From Flavobacterium sp. UBA5153 (GTDB taxonomy: Bacteria > Bacteroidota > Bacteroidia > Flavobacteriales > Flavobacteriaceae), in the NCBI GenBank assembly GCA_002413745.1, contig DHXP01000073.1:21204-70500 (forward strand): 49,297 bases of DNA. The letters are read 5' to 3'. The stretch's first letter is position 1, and each line of letters starts with the position of its first letter. Position numbers and translations under genes: made by a program. The notes below the pieces were generated by a model. That model did no database searches, had not been told where the DNA came from, and saw only the letters and a program-made list of their open reading frames with translations. This document shows positions 1 through 8,574 of the stretch, one piece after another.

Positions 1-163
1 AAACATATTAACCAATGGTATTATTTAATTGGCAATCAATTGCTTGAATTCGTTAAAATTTTAAAATTCAAATTTTTTCAAAAAAAAATGTAATTACCTG
101 ATTGTTATAGTTGTGTTTAAAAATATCGTGATTTAGTTACAGAGTCGTTTTTAAAAATTTGTC

Positions 164-171
164 TATTTTTG
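164..171 (+). promoter_or_regulatory. Bacteroidota -7 promoter box (TATTTTTG) for the Nudix regulator
   Basis: The octamer matches TAnnTTTG exactly and lies about 19 bases before the ATG at 190. No clear -33 TTG is seen at the usual distance. The box overlaps a TTG at 169 that could otherwise be read as the start codon, which argues for the ATG at 190. Confidence 0.5.
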
Positions 172-189
172 TCCAAATTTTGTGTTGTT

Positions 190-900
190 ATGATTAATAA
201 AGAATCAGTTAAAATAGTAGAGGACACATCAGTCATGGATGCGTTTAGTATTGACTGTGTAGTATTTGGTTTTGATAACGGAATTCTTGAAGTGCTTTTA
301 GTGCAGCATGGCGAAGGAATAAGTGAAGGAAAATGGGCACTTCCTGGTGGTTGGATTAAAAAAACGGAAAGTGCAGATAATGCTGCACATCGACTATTAG
401 GGGAGCTTACGGGATTGGATAACATATATTTAGAGCAGTTGAAAGCTTTTGGAGAACCTGATCGTTTCCCATTGAGGAGGGTTATTACCATTGGTTATTA
501 TGCTTTATTGAAACGAGAAGACTTTAATGTAAAAGCCGGTTTCACAGCTTCGGATGCAAAGTGGTATAAAATTAATGATATCCCTAATTTAATTTACGAT
601 CACAATGAAATTTTAGCGTTTAGCATAAAACAATTACGCAACCGTGTTCGTCAGGCTCCTGTAGGTTTCAATCTTTTACCTGAAAAGTTTACGTTGTTAC
701 AGTTAATGCATCTCTATGAAGAGATTTTAGGTATAGAGATGGATAAATCAAATTTCCGTAGAAAGATATTGCACATGAAGTTATTGCTTGCCCTGAATGA
801 AAAACAACAGGATGTTTCCCATAGAGCCGCAAAGTTGTATAAATTTGATTCTAAAATTTATGAAAAACTTACTCAAAAAGGATTTAATTTTGAGTTTTGA
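190..900 (+). CDS. Nudix-fold transcriptional regulator (NrtR/AraR-like)
   Basis: This is a 236-residue protein with an N-terminal Nudix domain (about residues 18-150) and a C-terminal winged-helix-like region (about 155-236). The Nudix box is recognisable (Gly54, Glu60, Arg68, Glu72, Gly75). The second and last acidic positions of the REUxEE core are Leu69 and Leu73, so metal binding and hydrolysis are probably lost. Related proteins in Bacteroidota (AraR, and as I recall XylR) are sugar-responsive DNA-binding regulators. Its place next to a xylan locus suggests control of pentose use, but that is inference, and I see no defined binding site for it. An upstream TTG at 169 is in frame but falls within the predicted -7 box, so ATG 190 is preferred. 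Confidence 0.8.
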   Translation: MINKESVKIVEDTSVMDAFSIDCVVFGFDNGILEVLLVQHGEGISEGKWALPGGWIKKTESADNAAHRLLGELTGLDNIYLEQLKAFGEPDRFPLRRVITIGYYALLKREDFNVKAGFTASDAKWYKINDIPNLIYDHNEILAFSIKQLRNRVRQAPVGFNLLPEKFTLLQLMHLYEEILGIEMDKSNFRRKILHMKLLLALNEKQQDVSHRAAKLYKFDSKIYEKLTQKGFNFEF

Positions 901-1034
901 CATCCCCGAGGTTTTTACATTTTGATGAATAAAAAAGCGCTATTAGGCTATTAAATGGATTTATGCGGTGGTGCAAATTGTTTAAAACGCTTTTTTTTGG
1001 ATTTTGCCCTGAAGACCTCCCATCAGAAAAAAGT

Positions 1035-1050
1035 GCGCAATCGATTGTTA
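1035..1050. promoter_or_regulatory. Distal LacI-type operator, site 1
   Basis: The sequence GCGCAATCGATTGTTA carries the perfect palindrome CAATCGATTG with a central CG, typical of LacI-family operators. It shares the CAAYCGRTTG core with four other sites in this window. It lies about 680 bases upstream of the promoter-proximal site of the SusC gene, so it could take part in looping. Confidence 0.5.
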
Positions 1051-1250
1051 TTTCATTAGGTTATTTACGTAAACAAAGTCTTTTCTTTTCCTTTATTATA
1101 TTTAGATGAATATGCTTTTCATAGAGCAAGTCACATCGAGAAAGTATCTAGTATGGTTGTAAGAGAATCTTTCACTAGGATTTATTGCTCTCAAAAATAG
1201 TTTAAAACTATGCGCTTTAGCGCATTTACCTTCCAGGTTCTAAAAATTTA

Positions 1251-1308
1251 AACACGAATTTCACTAATTCTCACGAATTGATTTGTGTAAATGGGTGAAA
1301 TTTGTGTT
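1251..1308. repeat. Inverted repeat, 14-base arms (AACACGAATTTCAC / GTGAAATTTGTGTT)
   Basis: The arms 1251-1264 and 1295-1308 are complementary except for one position and enclose about 30 bases. It lies in non-coding sequence. The composition resembles dispersed AT-rich repeats I recall from Flavobacterium genomes; that resemblance is from memory only. Confidence 0.4.
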
Positions 1309-1322
1309 AAACGTATAGCACC

Positions 1323-1343
1323 TTGCAGACTCTTAGTCTGCAA
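1323..1343. repeat. Perfect hairpin, 9-bp stem with 3-base loop
   Basis: TTGCAGACT and AGTCTGCAA flank CTT. No T-run follows on the + strand. On the - strand the hairpin is followed by only a short T-rich stretch. Its function is unknown. Confidence 0.4.
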
Positions 1344-1712
1344 AACTAAATCTATGAACTTTTATTCCATAGTGGTTTAGTTCTCCATATACGGTGTCAG
1401 TCAAAGCTCTTGCTGCTTAATTATGAAAAACAACAAAATAGCTAGAACTAACTTCGTATTTGTTTACCCGCTTTAATTTAAATTTTACATTCTTTTATTG
1501 GCTCTACATTTATATTAGCTTCATTATAATTGTTAGTGGAGTAATCATCGTGTTTTTGAAAGAAAAACAATAAAGAATGGAAATTTACATAAAAACCATA
1601 AAAAAACGAACTCTTATTAGTTTGAATTGTAGATTTAGTAACGAATTACATATTTGACATTTATATATAATGCAATATAAATTCAATATTTTTTTTGATT
1701 TAAAAAAAAAAT

Positions 1713-1728
1713 ACGCAACCGATTGTGT
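1713..1728. promoter_or_regulatory. LacI-type operator overlapping the SusC promoter, site 2
   Basis: ACGCAACCGATTGTGT is a near-palindrome around a central CG. It covers the -33 TTG (1723-1725), the position expected for repression by occlusion. It shares the CAAYCGRTTG core with the other sites. Confidence 0.65.
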
Positions 1729-1752
1729 ATTGTGTTATTTTTTATATATTTG
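1723..1752 (+). promoter_or_regulatory. SusC/SusD promoter (TTG - 19 bases - TATATTTG)
   Basis: The -33 TTG is at 1723-1725 and a perfect TAnnTTTG box (TATATTTG) at 1745-1752, 19 bases apart, as in the Bacteroidota consensus. It gives a leader of about 100 bases before ATG 1860. Confidence 0.65.
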
Positions 1753-1859
1753 TGATATTAAATTATTGATAAAACCATTATCATCTATTCGAGCGGTGGA
1801 TTAAAAATTTTTAAACATAATTTAATACAAAACTAATTAACCAATTAAATCAATTATTT

Positions 1860-4800
1860 ATGACTAACTTTTTCTTTGTTAAAAGTAAATCAAAACATTT
1901 TAAGCATTTAGGATTTCTGATACTGATGTTTATGTTTTCTGCGGGGGCAAATGCCCAAATAACAGTTTCTGGAACTGTTTCTGATGCGTCTGGGCCAATT
2001 CCTGGAGCCAATGTGTCTTTAAAAGGCGCAAAGAATGGAATAACTACAAATATGGATGGCGGTTATTCAATTAGTAATGTGCCATCGAAGGGTGGCGTAT
2101 TAGTGTATAGCTTCATAGGTTATGCAACTAAAGAAGTGGCCGTAAACGGTCAAACTAAAATAAATGTAAAACTTGAAGACGAATCAAGTGCTTTGAAAGA
2201 AGTAGTGGTAATTGGTTACGGTACCCAACGAAAAGAAGCTGTGACAGGTTCAGTTGCTTCAATTAAAGGGGACGTGATGCGCGAGGTGCCATCATCTAAT
2301 ATTACACAGGCCTTACAAGGACGTGTGGCAGGGGTGCAGATGTCACAAACATCATCCAAGCCGGGTGCCACAATGCAAATCCGTATTCGTGGTACTCGCT
2401 CATTATCGGCAAGTAATGACCCGTTGGTGGTTCTAGATGGTGTGCCTTTTGCGGGGTCAATCGGCGACATCAGCCCCGACAATATCAAAAGTGTTGATAT
2501 ATTAAAAGATGCCTCATCAACAGCTATTTACGGATCGCGTGGTGCCAATGGTGTAATATTAATAACAACAAACAAGGGACAAAAAGGACAAAAAGCAAAA
2601 TTCACTTACAATGCATATAATGGATTGAAAAATATTTTTGCCCAATACCCAATGATGAACGGACCTGAATTTGTTGCGCTACGTAAAGCAGCCGGTCAGT
2701 ACACAAACGGTATTGATGAAGCGGATAATGTAAATACTAATTGGCAAGATTTGTTTTATAGAGCCGGTGTGGTAACAAGCCATGACATAGGTGTTTCCAA
2801 TGGTACCGAAAATGGCAACTACAACTTCGGCGTTAGTTACTATAAAGAAGAAGCGGTGGTACCTGGACAGGACTTTACCCGTGTGTCGTTGCGTGGTGCT
2901 GTTGACCAGGCAGTAGGGGAGTATTTTCGATTCGGCTTCACTTCAAATAACAATTACTCCATTAATAACGGTAATAATATGGGGCTGTATGGTAGTTTAA
3001 GCAGTTCGCCTATAGCTAATCCGTATAATGCAGATGGCACGTTGAAAAGAACAGTGAAAATGCCATTAGATGAAAACTGGGTGTATACAAGAGAGTCTGT
3101 AAATGGTTTGGGCGATAAATGGATAGATAAAACGAAGGCTTATGGTTCCTATAACACCCTGTATGGCGAGGTAAAAATACCAGGTGTAGAGGGCTTAAAG
3201 TATCGCATGAACCTTGGAGGTAACTTCCGTACTAGTACTGGTGGTAGTTACACAGGAGAGGGAGTATTTAATATTAATCCTACAACAGTTTCAACAGCTT
3301 CTATCAGCAACTCGCTTTCTACCAACTGGACAATTGAAAACTTGTTGACCTATGACCACAGCTTTGGTAAACATCAGGTAAATGCAGTAGCAATGTACTC
3401 TGCAGAGGAATCCAAATACAATAGTTCATATATTTCAGCAAAAGATATCCCTGCCGATGCCTTCCAATTCTACAATCTAGGTACCGCAGCTGGAGAAATC
3501 AATGTAAATCCAGCATACCAGGGGTATTCTGTAAGCGGGTTGGTGTCGTATATGGCACGCGCAATGTATTCTTATGACAACCGTTATATGCTGACAGCTA
3601 CTGTGCGTTCTGACGCCTCTTCAAGGCTGGCAGTTGGACATCAATGGCATACCTATCCTGCTGTATCGGCTGGATGGAATGTTAAAAATGAATCATTTAT
3701 GAAAGACGTTAACTGGCTAGATCAGTTGAAGCTACGTGTGGGTTATGGAGAAACTTCTAATCAAGCTGTTGCTCCTTATTCAACACTTGGAAGTTTGGCT
3801 ACAAGACCATACAATTTTGGGACTACATACGCCACGGGTTACTATGTTTCTACATTGCCTAATCCTAATTTAGGTTGGGAATACTCTAGCACAGTCAACT
3901 ACGGTATAGACTTCGCTTTGTTGAAAAATCGTTTATCAGGTTCCGTAGAATATTATGTTACAGATACGAAAGATATTCTACTAGGAGTAGGTTTACCTGC
4001 AACTTCAGGAGTGGGCAGTTACACGGCAAATATTGGACAGACTCAAAATAAAGGGATGGAAATTTCGCTAAATGGTACTATAATAGACAATCCTAATGGA
4101 TGGTCATGGGATGTAGGTGCTAACTTTTATTCCAACAAAAACAAGTTGGTAGCACTTGATTCGGGACAGCAAAGGGACGTAAATAACTGGTGGTTTGTAG
4201 GTCATCCAATTGATGCAATCTTTGACTATAAAAAAATTGGACTTTGGCAAGAGGGAGACGCGAATCTACAAAAATATGAAGTGGGTGGAAATGTCGGTAT
4301 GATTAAGGTACAATATACTGGTGATTTCAACGCAGATGGAACACCGACAAGAGCGATAGGAGCTGACGATAGACAAATTATAGATGTAAATCCCGATTTT
4401 CAAGGGGGATTCAATACACGCTTAGCCTATAAAGACTTTGACTTGAGTGCTGTAGGTGCCTTTCAAAGCGGAGGAGTCCTTATTAGTACTCTATATTCAT
4501 CAGCAGGTTACCTCAATATGTTGAGCGGACGTAGAGGGAACGTAAAGGTAGACTACTGGACACCAGAAAACACGGACGCCAATTATCCAAAACCAGGTGG
4601 TTTAGCTAGCGGCGACAATCCAAAATATGGTTCTACCTTGGGGTACTTCGATGCATCCTATGTGAAAATTCGTGCCATTACACTGGGCTATAATGTAAAC
4701 CAAAAATTTATGAAAGATGCCGGTATTGATAAATTTCGTCTTTACTGCACCGTACAGAACCCATTTGTAATTTACTCTCCATACTACAAGCAAACAGGTA

Positions 4801-4937
4801 TGGATCCTGAAACCAACTCATATGGTAACGAAAATGCAGCAGTACCATATTCTTCAAACTTAAAACGTTTGCTGACTTTGGGTACTAACACACCTTCAAC
4901 GCGCAGCTTCCTGATTGGTCTTAATTTAACATTTTAA
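1860..4937 (+). CDS. SusC-like TonB-dependent outer-membrane oligosaccharide transporter
   Basis: This 1025-residue protein has a Sec signal peptide (about 1-33, cleavage after ANA). A carboxypeptidase-regulatory-like beta domain follows (about 34-108), then a TonB-box-like segment KEVVVIGYGTQ (113-123), a plug domain (about 130-240) and a long beta-barrel ending in an aromatic residue (LIGLNLTF). The length and layout are typical of SusC/RagA proteins. It should import long xylo-oligosaccharides across the outer membrane using TonB energy, with the SusD lipoprotein encoded 11 bases downstream as the lid. The substrate is inferred from the surrounding xylanases. Transcription is probably repressed through the operator at 1713-1728. 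Confidence 0.93.
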   Translation: MTNFFFVKSKSKHFKHLGFLILMFMFSAGANAQITVSGTVSDASGPIPGANVSLKGAKNGITTNMDGGYSISNVPSKGGVLVYSFIGYATKEVAVNGQTKINVKLEDESSALKEVVVIGYGTQRKEAVTGSVASIKGDVMREVPSSNITQALQGRVAGVQMSQTSSKPGATMQIRIRGTRSLSASNDPLVVLDGVPFAGSIGDISPDNIKSVDILKDASSTAIYGSRGANGVILITTNKGQKGQKAKFTYNAYNGLKNIFAQYPMMNGPEFVALRKAAGQYTNGIDEADNVNTNWQDLFYRAGVVTSHDIGVSNGTENGNYNFGVSYYKEEAVVPGQDFTRVSLRGAVDQAVGEYFRFGFTSNNNYSINNGNNMGLYGSLSSSPIANPYNADGTLKRTVKMPLDENWVYTRESVNGLGDKWIDKTKAYGSYNTLYGEVKIPGVEGLKYRMNLGGNFRTSTGGSYTGEGVFNINPTTVSTASISNSLSTNWTIENLLTYDHSFGKHQVNAVAMYSAEESKYNSSYISAKDIPADAFQFYNLGTAAGEINVNPAYQGYSVSGLVSYMARAMYSYDNRYMLTATVRSDASSRLAVGHQWHTYPAVSAGWNVKNESFMKDVNWLDQLKLRVGYGETSNQAVAPYSTLGSLATRPYNFGTTYATGYYVSTLPNPNLGWEYSSTVNYGIDFALLKNRLSGSVEYYVTDTKDILLGVGLPATSGVGSYTANIGQTQNKGMEISLNGTIIDNPNGWSWDVGANFYSNKNKLVALDSGQQRDVNNWWFVGHPIDAIFDYKKIGLWQEGDANLQKYEVGGNVGMIKVQYTGDFNADGTPTRAIGADDRQIIDVNPDFQGGFNTRLAYKDFDLSAVGAFQSGGVLISTLYSSAGYLNMLSGRRGNVKVDYWTPENTDANYPKPGGLASGDNPKYGSTLGYFDASYVKIRAITLGYNVNQKFMKDAGIDKFRLYCTVQNPFVIYSPYYKQTGMDPETNSYGNENAAVPYSSNLKRLLTLGTNTPSTRSFLIGLNLTF

Positions 4938-4948
4938 AAAAGATAAAA

Positions 4949-6880
4949 ATGAAACGTATACAAATAAAAACTTTTATAGTGACAGCTTTGATAATGCTGT
5001 TCTTGGGGTCGTGTTCTAATGTTTTAGAAGAACAGCCACGTAGTACTTTTACTCCCGAATATTTTAAAACCGAAAAAGGGGTAATTGGAGGAGTAACGTC
5101 AATGTATGCTCATTTGAGATATATTTATGGAAATGCCTACTACTATAATACATGTCTTACAGGAACTGATGAAGTGACCTATGCACAGAGTGCGGACGGA
5201 AACTTTAAGGACATGGATCTTTCCGGCGTGGGATCGGTTACTCCTACCTCAAGCCGTACCGATGCTTTGTGGGGAACAGCTTTCATTAATATTAACACCG
5301 CCAGCGGTGTTATTGAAAATGCAAGCGCAGTAAAAACTATACCAAATTCAATGATTGCAGAAGCTAGATTCTTCCGTGCTTTTGATTACTTTTTACTGGT
5401 TCAAACTTTCGGCGGAGTACCTTTGGATTTGGGTTCGGGAGAACTTAAATTCAACACCACTCCCATCAGATTCTCTGTGCGGAATACCGTACCGCAAGTA
5501 TATACTAAGGGAGTATTCCCAGACCTGTTAGCGGCTGTAAATGATTTACCAGATGGAGGACGAGTAAAAGGAGGGGTAACCAAAACGGCTGCCAGACTTT
5601 TTTTAGCAAAAGCATACCTGACCTATGCTTGGTGGCTAAAAAACCCAAACAACATTCCAACTTATCCAGAAAGTACTCGTGTAGATCCAGACGGACATGA
5701 TGCAGCATGGTATTTTCAGCAAGCCTATAACGTGGCCGCAACAGGAATTGACAGTCACGGATCTTTTGCCTTACAACCCTCTTTCTATGATGTTAGCCTA
5801 GGTCAAAATGACCGCAATAGTGAAATATTATTGTATGCCGACCACACTGAGACAAGCGAATTTTATAATGCAGGTAGCCTTACTTATGGTGGTGGTGGTT
5901 CCCCGGATAATTTTGCTGGTTGGATGATGCAATGGAACTATACAAACATTAGAAGTTCTGGTGTAAGTTCAGTACAACGTGAAGCAGAACAACACTTGGG
6001 ACGTCCATGGACCCGTATGTGTCCAACTATCGGTGCAATTGTAAACACCTTTGCAGACAAAACGAATGATTCTCGATATGATGGTACCTTTGTATCCGTT
6101 TACCGTGCTAACTGGCCTAAAGGATACAACCCACCGTCAAGTGCGCCTGCGTCTCTGAATAATGCAAACGGCTTGCCAGTTGCTCCAGGGGGGGCGATAC
6201 TTACTTTCTTGAATGATGAAAATTCATCTATTGTTTACGCTTCTTCAACTGCAAATATTGGTGCAGGAGTATTAGCAGGAAGATCGGATTTTGTGATAGC
6301 ACCAAGTGGTATAAGTAGAATAGTATATCCAGGGCTTTGGAAACTTGGTACTTACCGCACGGATAATGGTACAGGATTGGGTCAACCAAATGCGGCCAGC
6401 ACCCGACCTTTTAATATTGCCAAATTATCGGAACTTTATTTTATAGCCGCAGAAGCAGCTGTAATGGGAGCAACTATACAAGGAGGTAAAAGTGCTAGAG
6501 AATTAATTAATGTTATTCGTGCTCGTGCCGGAAAATGGCGCTTTGACAACAACGGAAATGTAGCCAAAGTTGCAGATAATAGTGCTGCTATGATCGCTGC
6601 CACTCCAGCAACTATAGATATTAACTATATTTTAGCAGAACGTTCACGTGAATATTATGGTGAAGGTTATCGTTGGTTCGATTTAGTGCGTACCCAAAAA
6701 TGGGCAGAATTGTCAAGCTCTTATCAAATTGGTGGTAGTAACTATGGAAACCATACTCCGATAACGGTATCTAGAGATGTTAAACCATATCTCTATCTGC
6801 GCCCGATTCCTCAAGGACAACTAGACGCTATGGTAATGACCAGCGATGAAAAAGCTACTTATCAGAATCCTGGTTATTAA
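4949..6880 (+). CDS. SusD/RagB-family outer-membrane glycan-binding lipoprotein
   Basis: This 643-residue protein has a lipoprotein signal ending in the lipobox LGSC (Cys22). The N-terminal motif after it (NVLEEQPRSTFTPEYF) and the C-terminal block with ERSREYYGEGYRWFDLVR are hallmarks of SusD/RagB proteins. It starts 11 bases after the SusC stop, so the two form an operon. It likely sits on the cell surface, captures xylan fragments and closes over the SusC barrel. No separate surface glycan-binding protein gene follows, which is somewhat unusual for a xylan locus. Confidence 0.92.
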   Translation: MKRIQIKTFIVTALIMLFLGSCSNVLEEQPRSTFTPEYFKTEKGVIGGVTSMYAHLRYIYGNAYYYNTCLTGTDEVTYAQSADGNFKDMDLSGVGSVTPTSSRTDALWGTAFININTASGVIENASAVKTIPNSMIAEARFFRAFDYFLLVQTFGGVPLDLGSGELKFNTTPIRFSVRNTVPQVYTKGVFPDLLAAVNDLPDGGRVKGGVTKTAARLFLAKAYLTYAWWLKNPNNIPTYPESTRVDPDGHDAAWYFQQAYNVAATGIDSHGSFALQPSFYDVSLGQNDRNSEILLYADHTETSEFYNAGSLTYGGGGSPDNFAGWMMQWNYTNIRSSGVSSVQREAEQHLGRPWTRMCPTIGAIVNTFADKTNDSRYDGTFVSVYRANWPKGYNPPSSAPASLNNANGLPVAPGGAILTFLNDENSSIVYASSTANIGAGVLAGRSDFVIAPSGISRIVYPGLWKLGTYRTDNGTGLGQPNAASTRPFNIAKLSELYFIAAEAAVMGATIQGGKSARELINVIRARAGKWRFDNNGNVAKVADNSAAMIAATPATIDINYILAERSREYYGEGYRWFDLVRTQKWAELSSSYQIGGSNYGNHTPITVSRDVKPYLYLRPIPQGQLDAMVMTSDEKATYQNPGY

Positions 6881-6890
6881 TTAAATATTA

Positions 6891-6926
6891 AACACCCATA
6901 AATAATTAGTTTTAGCTATGGGTGTT
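6891..6926 (+). terminator. Hairpin after SusD (AACACCCATA / TATGGGTGTT)
   Basis: A perfect 10-bp stem with a 16-base AT-rich loop begins 10 bases after the SusD stop. Only a short T stretch follows, so it may act as an mRNA 3' stabiliser or a weak terminator for the SusC/SusD transcript. Confidence 0.5.
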
Positions 6927-7212
6927 CTTAAAGCTAATTATTTTGTTGATCTTATTATATTAATTGCCCAATAGGGCACCAAAAGAAATAAAATTCTGGT
7001 GAAAAGATTGACCTTTTGAATTTATTAATTAATTCAAAATTTTTACCATTATTGTTTTGGTTAGTAGTTTGTTTTACATAAAAAAGTCGAGAGCTGGTTA
7101 CTCTCGGCTTTTTTGGTTTTAAAATCTACTCAAGATAATTAGAAATCTATTAAACTTCAAAGGCATTATATCGGTTTTAAATATCTCTTTGAATTAAATA
7201 AAGTAAATAGAA
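6927..7212. other. Non-coding spacer between SusD and the GH105-type gene
   Basis: There is no open frame of note. It contains the second terminator described separately and an AT-rich stretch with TTTTGAATT / AATTCAAAA arms near 7013-7045. No clear TAnnTTTG promoter for the next gene is visible. Confidence 0.4.
7081..7114 (+). terminator. Rho-independent terminator
   Basis: AAAAAGTCGAGAG pairs with CTCTCGGCTTTTT (one T-G wobble) over a 7-base loop and runs into TTTTTT. It lies 200 bases after SusD and 100 bases before the next gene, so it insulates the chimeric GH105-type gene from SusC/SusD transcription. Confidence 0.7.
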
Positions 7213-8511
7213 ATGAATATTTCACCAAAAACAGTAGTTCTTTCAATTGCATTATTTACAATACAATTTGGCTTTTGTCGAAATCAAATTCCTGCTCTTC
7301 AAAAAAAAGGAAATACAACACAATTAGTTGTGGAAGGCAAGCCTTTTTTTATTTTTGGCGGAGAATTGGGGAATTATTCAACAACAACTATGGAGAATAA
7401 GCAACCAATTTGGCCAAAAACCTGTCAAACGAATGAGCAAAAATATCCCAGAGACAATAATGTTGAATTTCTAACCAAATCCCAAAAAGATAAACTAGTT
7501 AAAGAACTAAACCAAACTGCTCTGAAACTATCCAACCATCTTTTAAGCAGTCCTAAATACATGAAATATGAAACCAGTTTTTTAAATTCGATTCATTACG
7601 CAGAGGTATGTGCGGCTTACGGAGTGTCAAAATTTGCTCAACAAACATATAATACATCACTAATGCTTAAATTATTGGAGCGTTATAAACCGTTGCAAAA
7701 AGACTCAATAGCATGGAGAACAAATCACGTAGACGGGAATGTGTATGGTGTTTTACCACTTCAATTTTATCAATATACCAAAGACAAAAACTATTTGGAA
7801 CACGGTCTCTTTATGGCCAACAGTCAGTGGAAAGACACACTGCCGGACGGGATGACCAGTCAAACAAGATATTGGATTGACGATGTATTTATGGTTTCTT
7901 CGTTGCAAATAAATGCTTACCAAGCAACCAAAAATCAAAAATATTTGGACAATGCTGCGCTTTTCACGGCAAAATATATTGATAGTTTACAGCAAAAAAA
8001 CGGGCTGTTTTTTCATGGGCCAAAAGCTCCAATCCATTGGGGACGTGGTAACGGCTGGATGGCTGCTGGTATGGCTATAACACTTTCAGAACTAAATAAA
8101 AATCATAAATACTATCCAACCATCCTAAAGGGCTATAAAAACATGATGGAAACTTTAGTAAATTATCAAAATACAAATGGCATGTGGAAACAAATTGTGG
8201 ATATGCCAAATTCTTGGGATGAATCCTCTTGTACGGCAATGTTTGCGTATGCCAGATCAACAGGAATCAATAAAGGCATTTTGACGGACAAAAAATACAA
8301 AGAAGCGGTATTAAAAGCGTGGAATGCGTTAAAAGTAAAAATAAATGAAAAGGGGGAGTTGTCGGATGTTTGTGTGGGAACAGGTCAATCATCCGATGTA
8401 AACTATTACCTCAATCGACCAAAAACCAGCGGTGATTTTCACGGGCAAGCCCCTTTGCTTTGGTTGATTGGGAGTATGCTACAAGACGCCCCCTTAGTCT
8501 ATTTTTTTTAA
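7213..8511 (+). CDS. GH105-type unsaturated uronyl hydrolase with a GH35-like N-terminus (chimeric ORF)
   Basis: The 432-residue ORF has two parts. Residues 1-70 hold a signal peptide and a segment (GNTTQLVVEGKPF...GGELGN...PIWPK) that reads like the start of GH35 beta-galactosidases of the DUF5597 type. From about residue 75 it reads as a GH105 (alpha,alpha)6-barrel enzyme, with WIDDVFM (221-227, holding the expected catalytic Asp), WGRGNGW (276-282), SWDESSCTAM (334-343) and the C-terminal GDFHGQAPLLWLIGSML. GH105 enzymes remove unsaturated galacturonyl or glucuronyl ends from oligosaccharides. The join most likely arose by recombination or deletion between neighbouring genes, and a second copy of the GH35-like start lies just downstream at 8575. 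The enzyme may still be exported and active, because the borrowed start supplies a signal peptide. Confidence 0.75.
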   Translation: MNISPKTVVLSIALFTIQFGFCRNQIPALQKKGNTTQLVVEGKPFFIFGGELGNYSTTTMENKQPIWPKTCQTNEQKYPRDNNVEFLTKSQKDKLVKELNQTALKLSNHLLSSPKYMKYETSFLNSIHYAEVCAAYGVSKFAQQTYNTSLMLKLLERYKPLQKDSIAWRTNHVDGNVYGVLPLQFYQYTKDKNYLEHGLFMANSQWKDTLPDGMTSQTRYWIDDVFMVSSLQINAYQATKNQKYLDNAALFTAKYIDSLQQKNGLFFHGPKAPIHWGRGNGWMAAGMAITLSELNKNHKYYPTILKGYKNMMETLVNYQNTNGMWKQIVDMPNSWDESSCTAMFAYARSTGINKGILTDKKYKEAVLKAWNALKVKINEKGELSDVCVGTGQSSDVNYYLNRPKTSGDFHGQAPLLWLIGSMLQDAPLVYFF

Positions 8512-8574
8512 CAATAATTACATCAAACGTTAGGTGGAAGTAATTTACTCCTCATCGTTTTAAATTAAATGGTA

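Larger units (their letters stand above)
901..1859. other. Long non-coding leader region before the SusC gene
   Basis: There is no credible gene in these 959 bases. The region holds an upstream LacI-type site (1035-1050) and a hairpin ATGCGC/GCGCAT (1210-1225). It also holds an inverted repeat with arms 1251-1264 and 1295-1308, a perfect hairpin TTGCAGACT/AGTCTGCAA (1323-1343) and the SusC promoter with its operator (1713-1752). An AAAAAAGCG / CGCTTTTTTTT pair around 929-998 could be a terminator or a folded leader for the preceding gene, but this is weak. Confidence 0.5.

Noticed and set aside
117-491. 124-residue - strand ORF
   Set aside because: It is antisense to the Nudix regulator, which has clear domain motifs.
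1124-1191. AGAGCAA / TTGCTCT arms as a candidate structured element
   Set aside because: The arms are short and the 54-base interior shows no convincing pairing.
1423-1476. 17-codon ORF starting ATG AAA AAC
   Set aside because: It is too short, with no promoter, conservation evidence or signal peptide.
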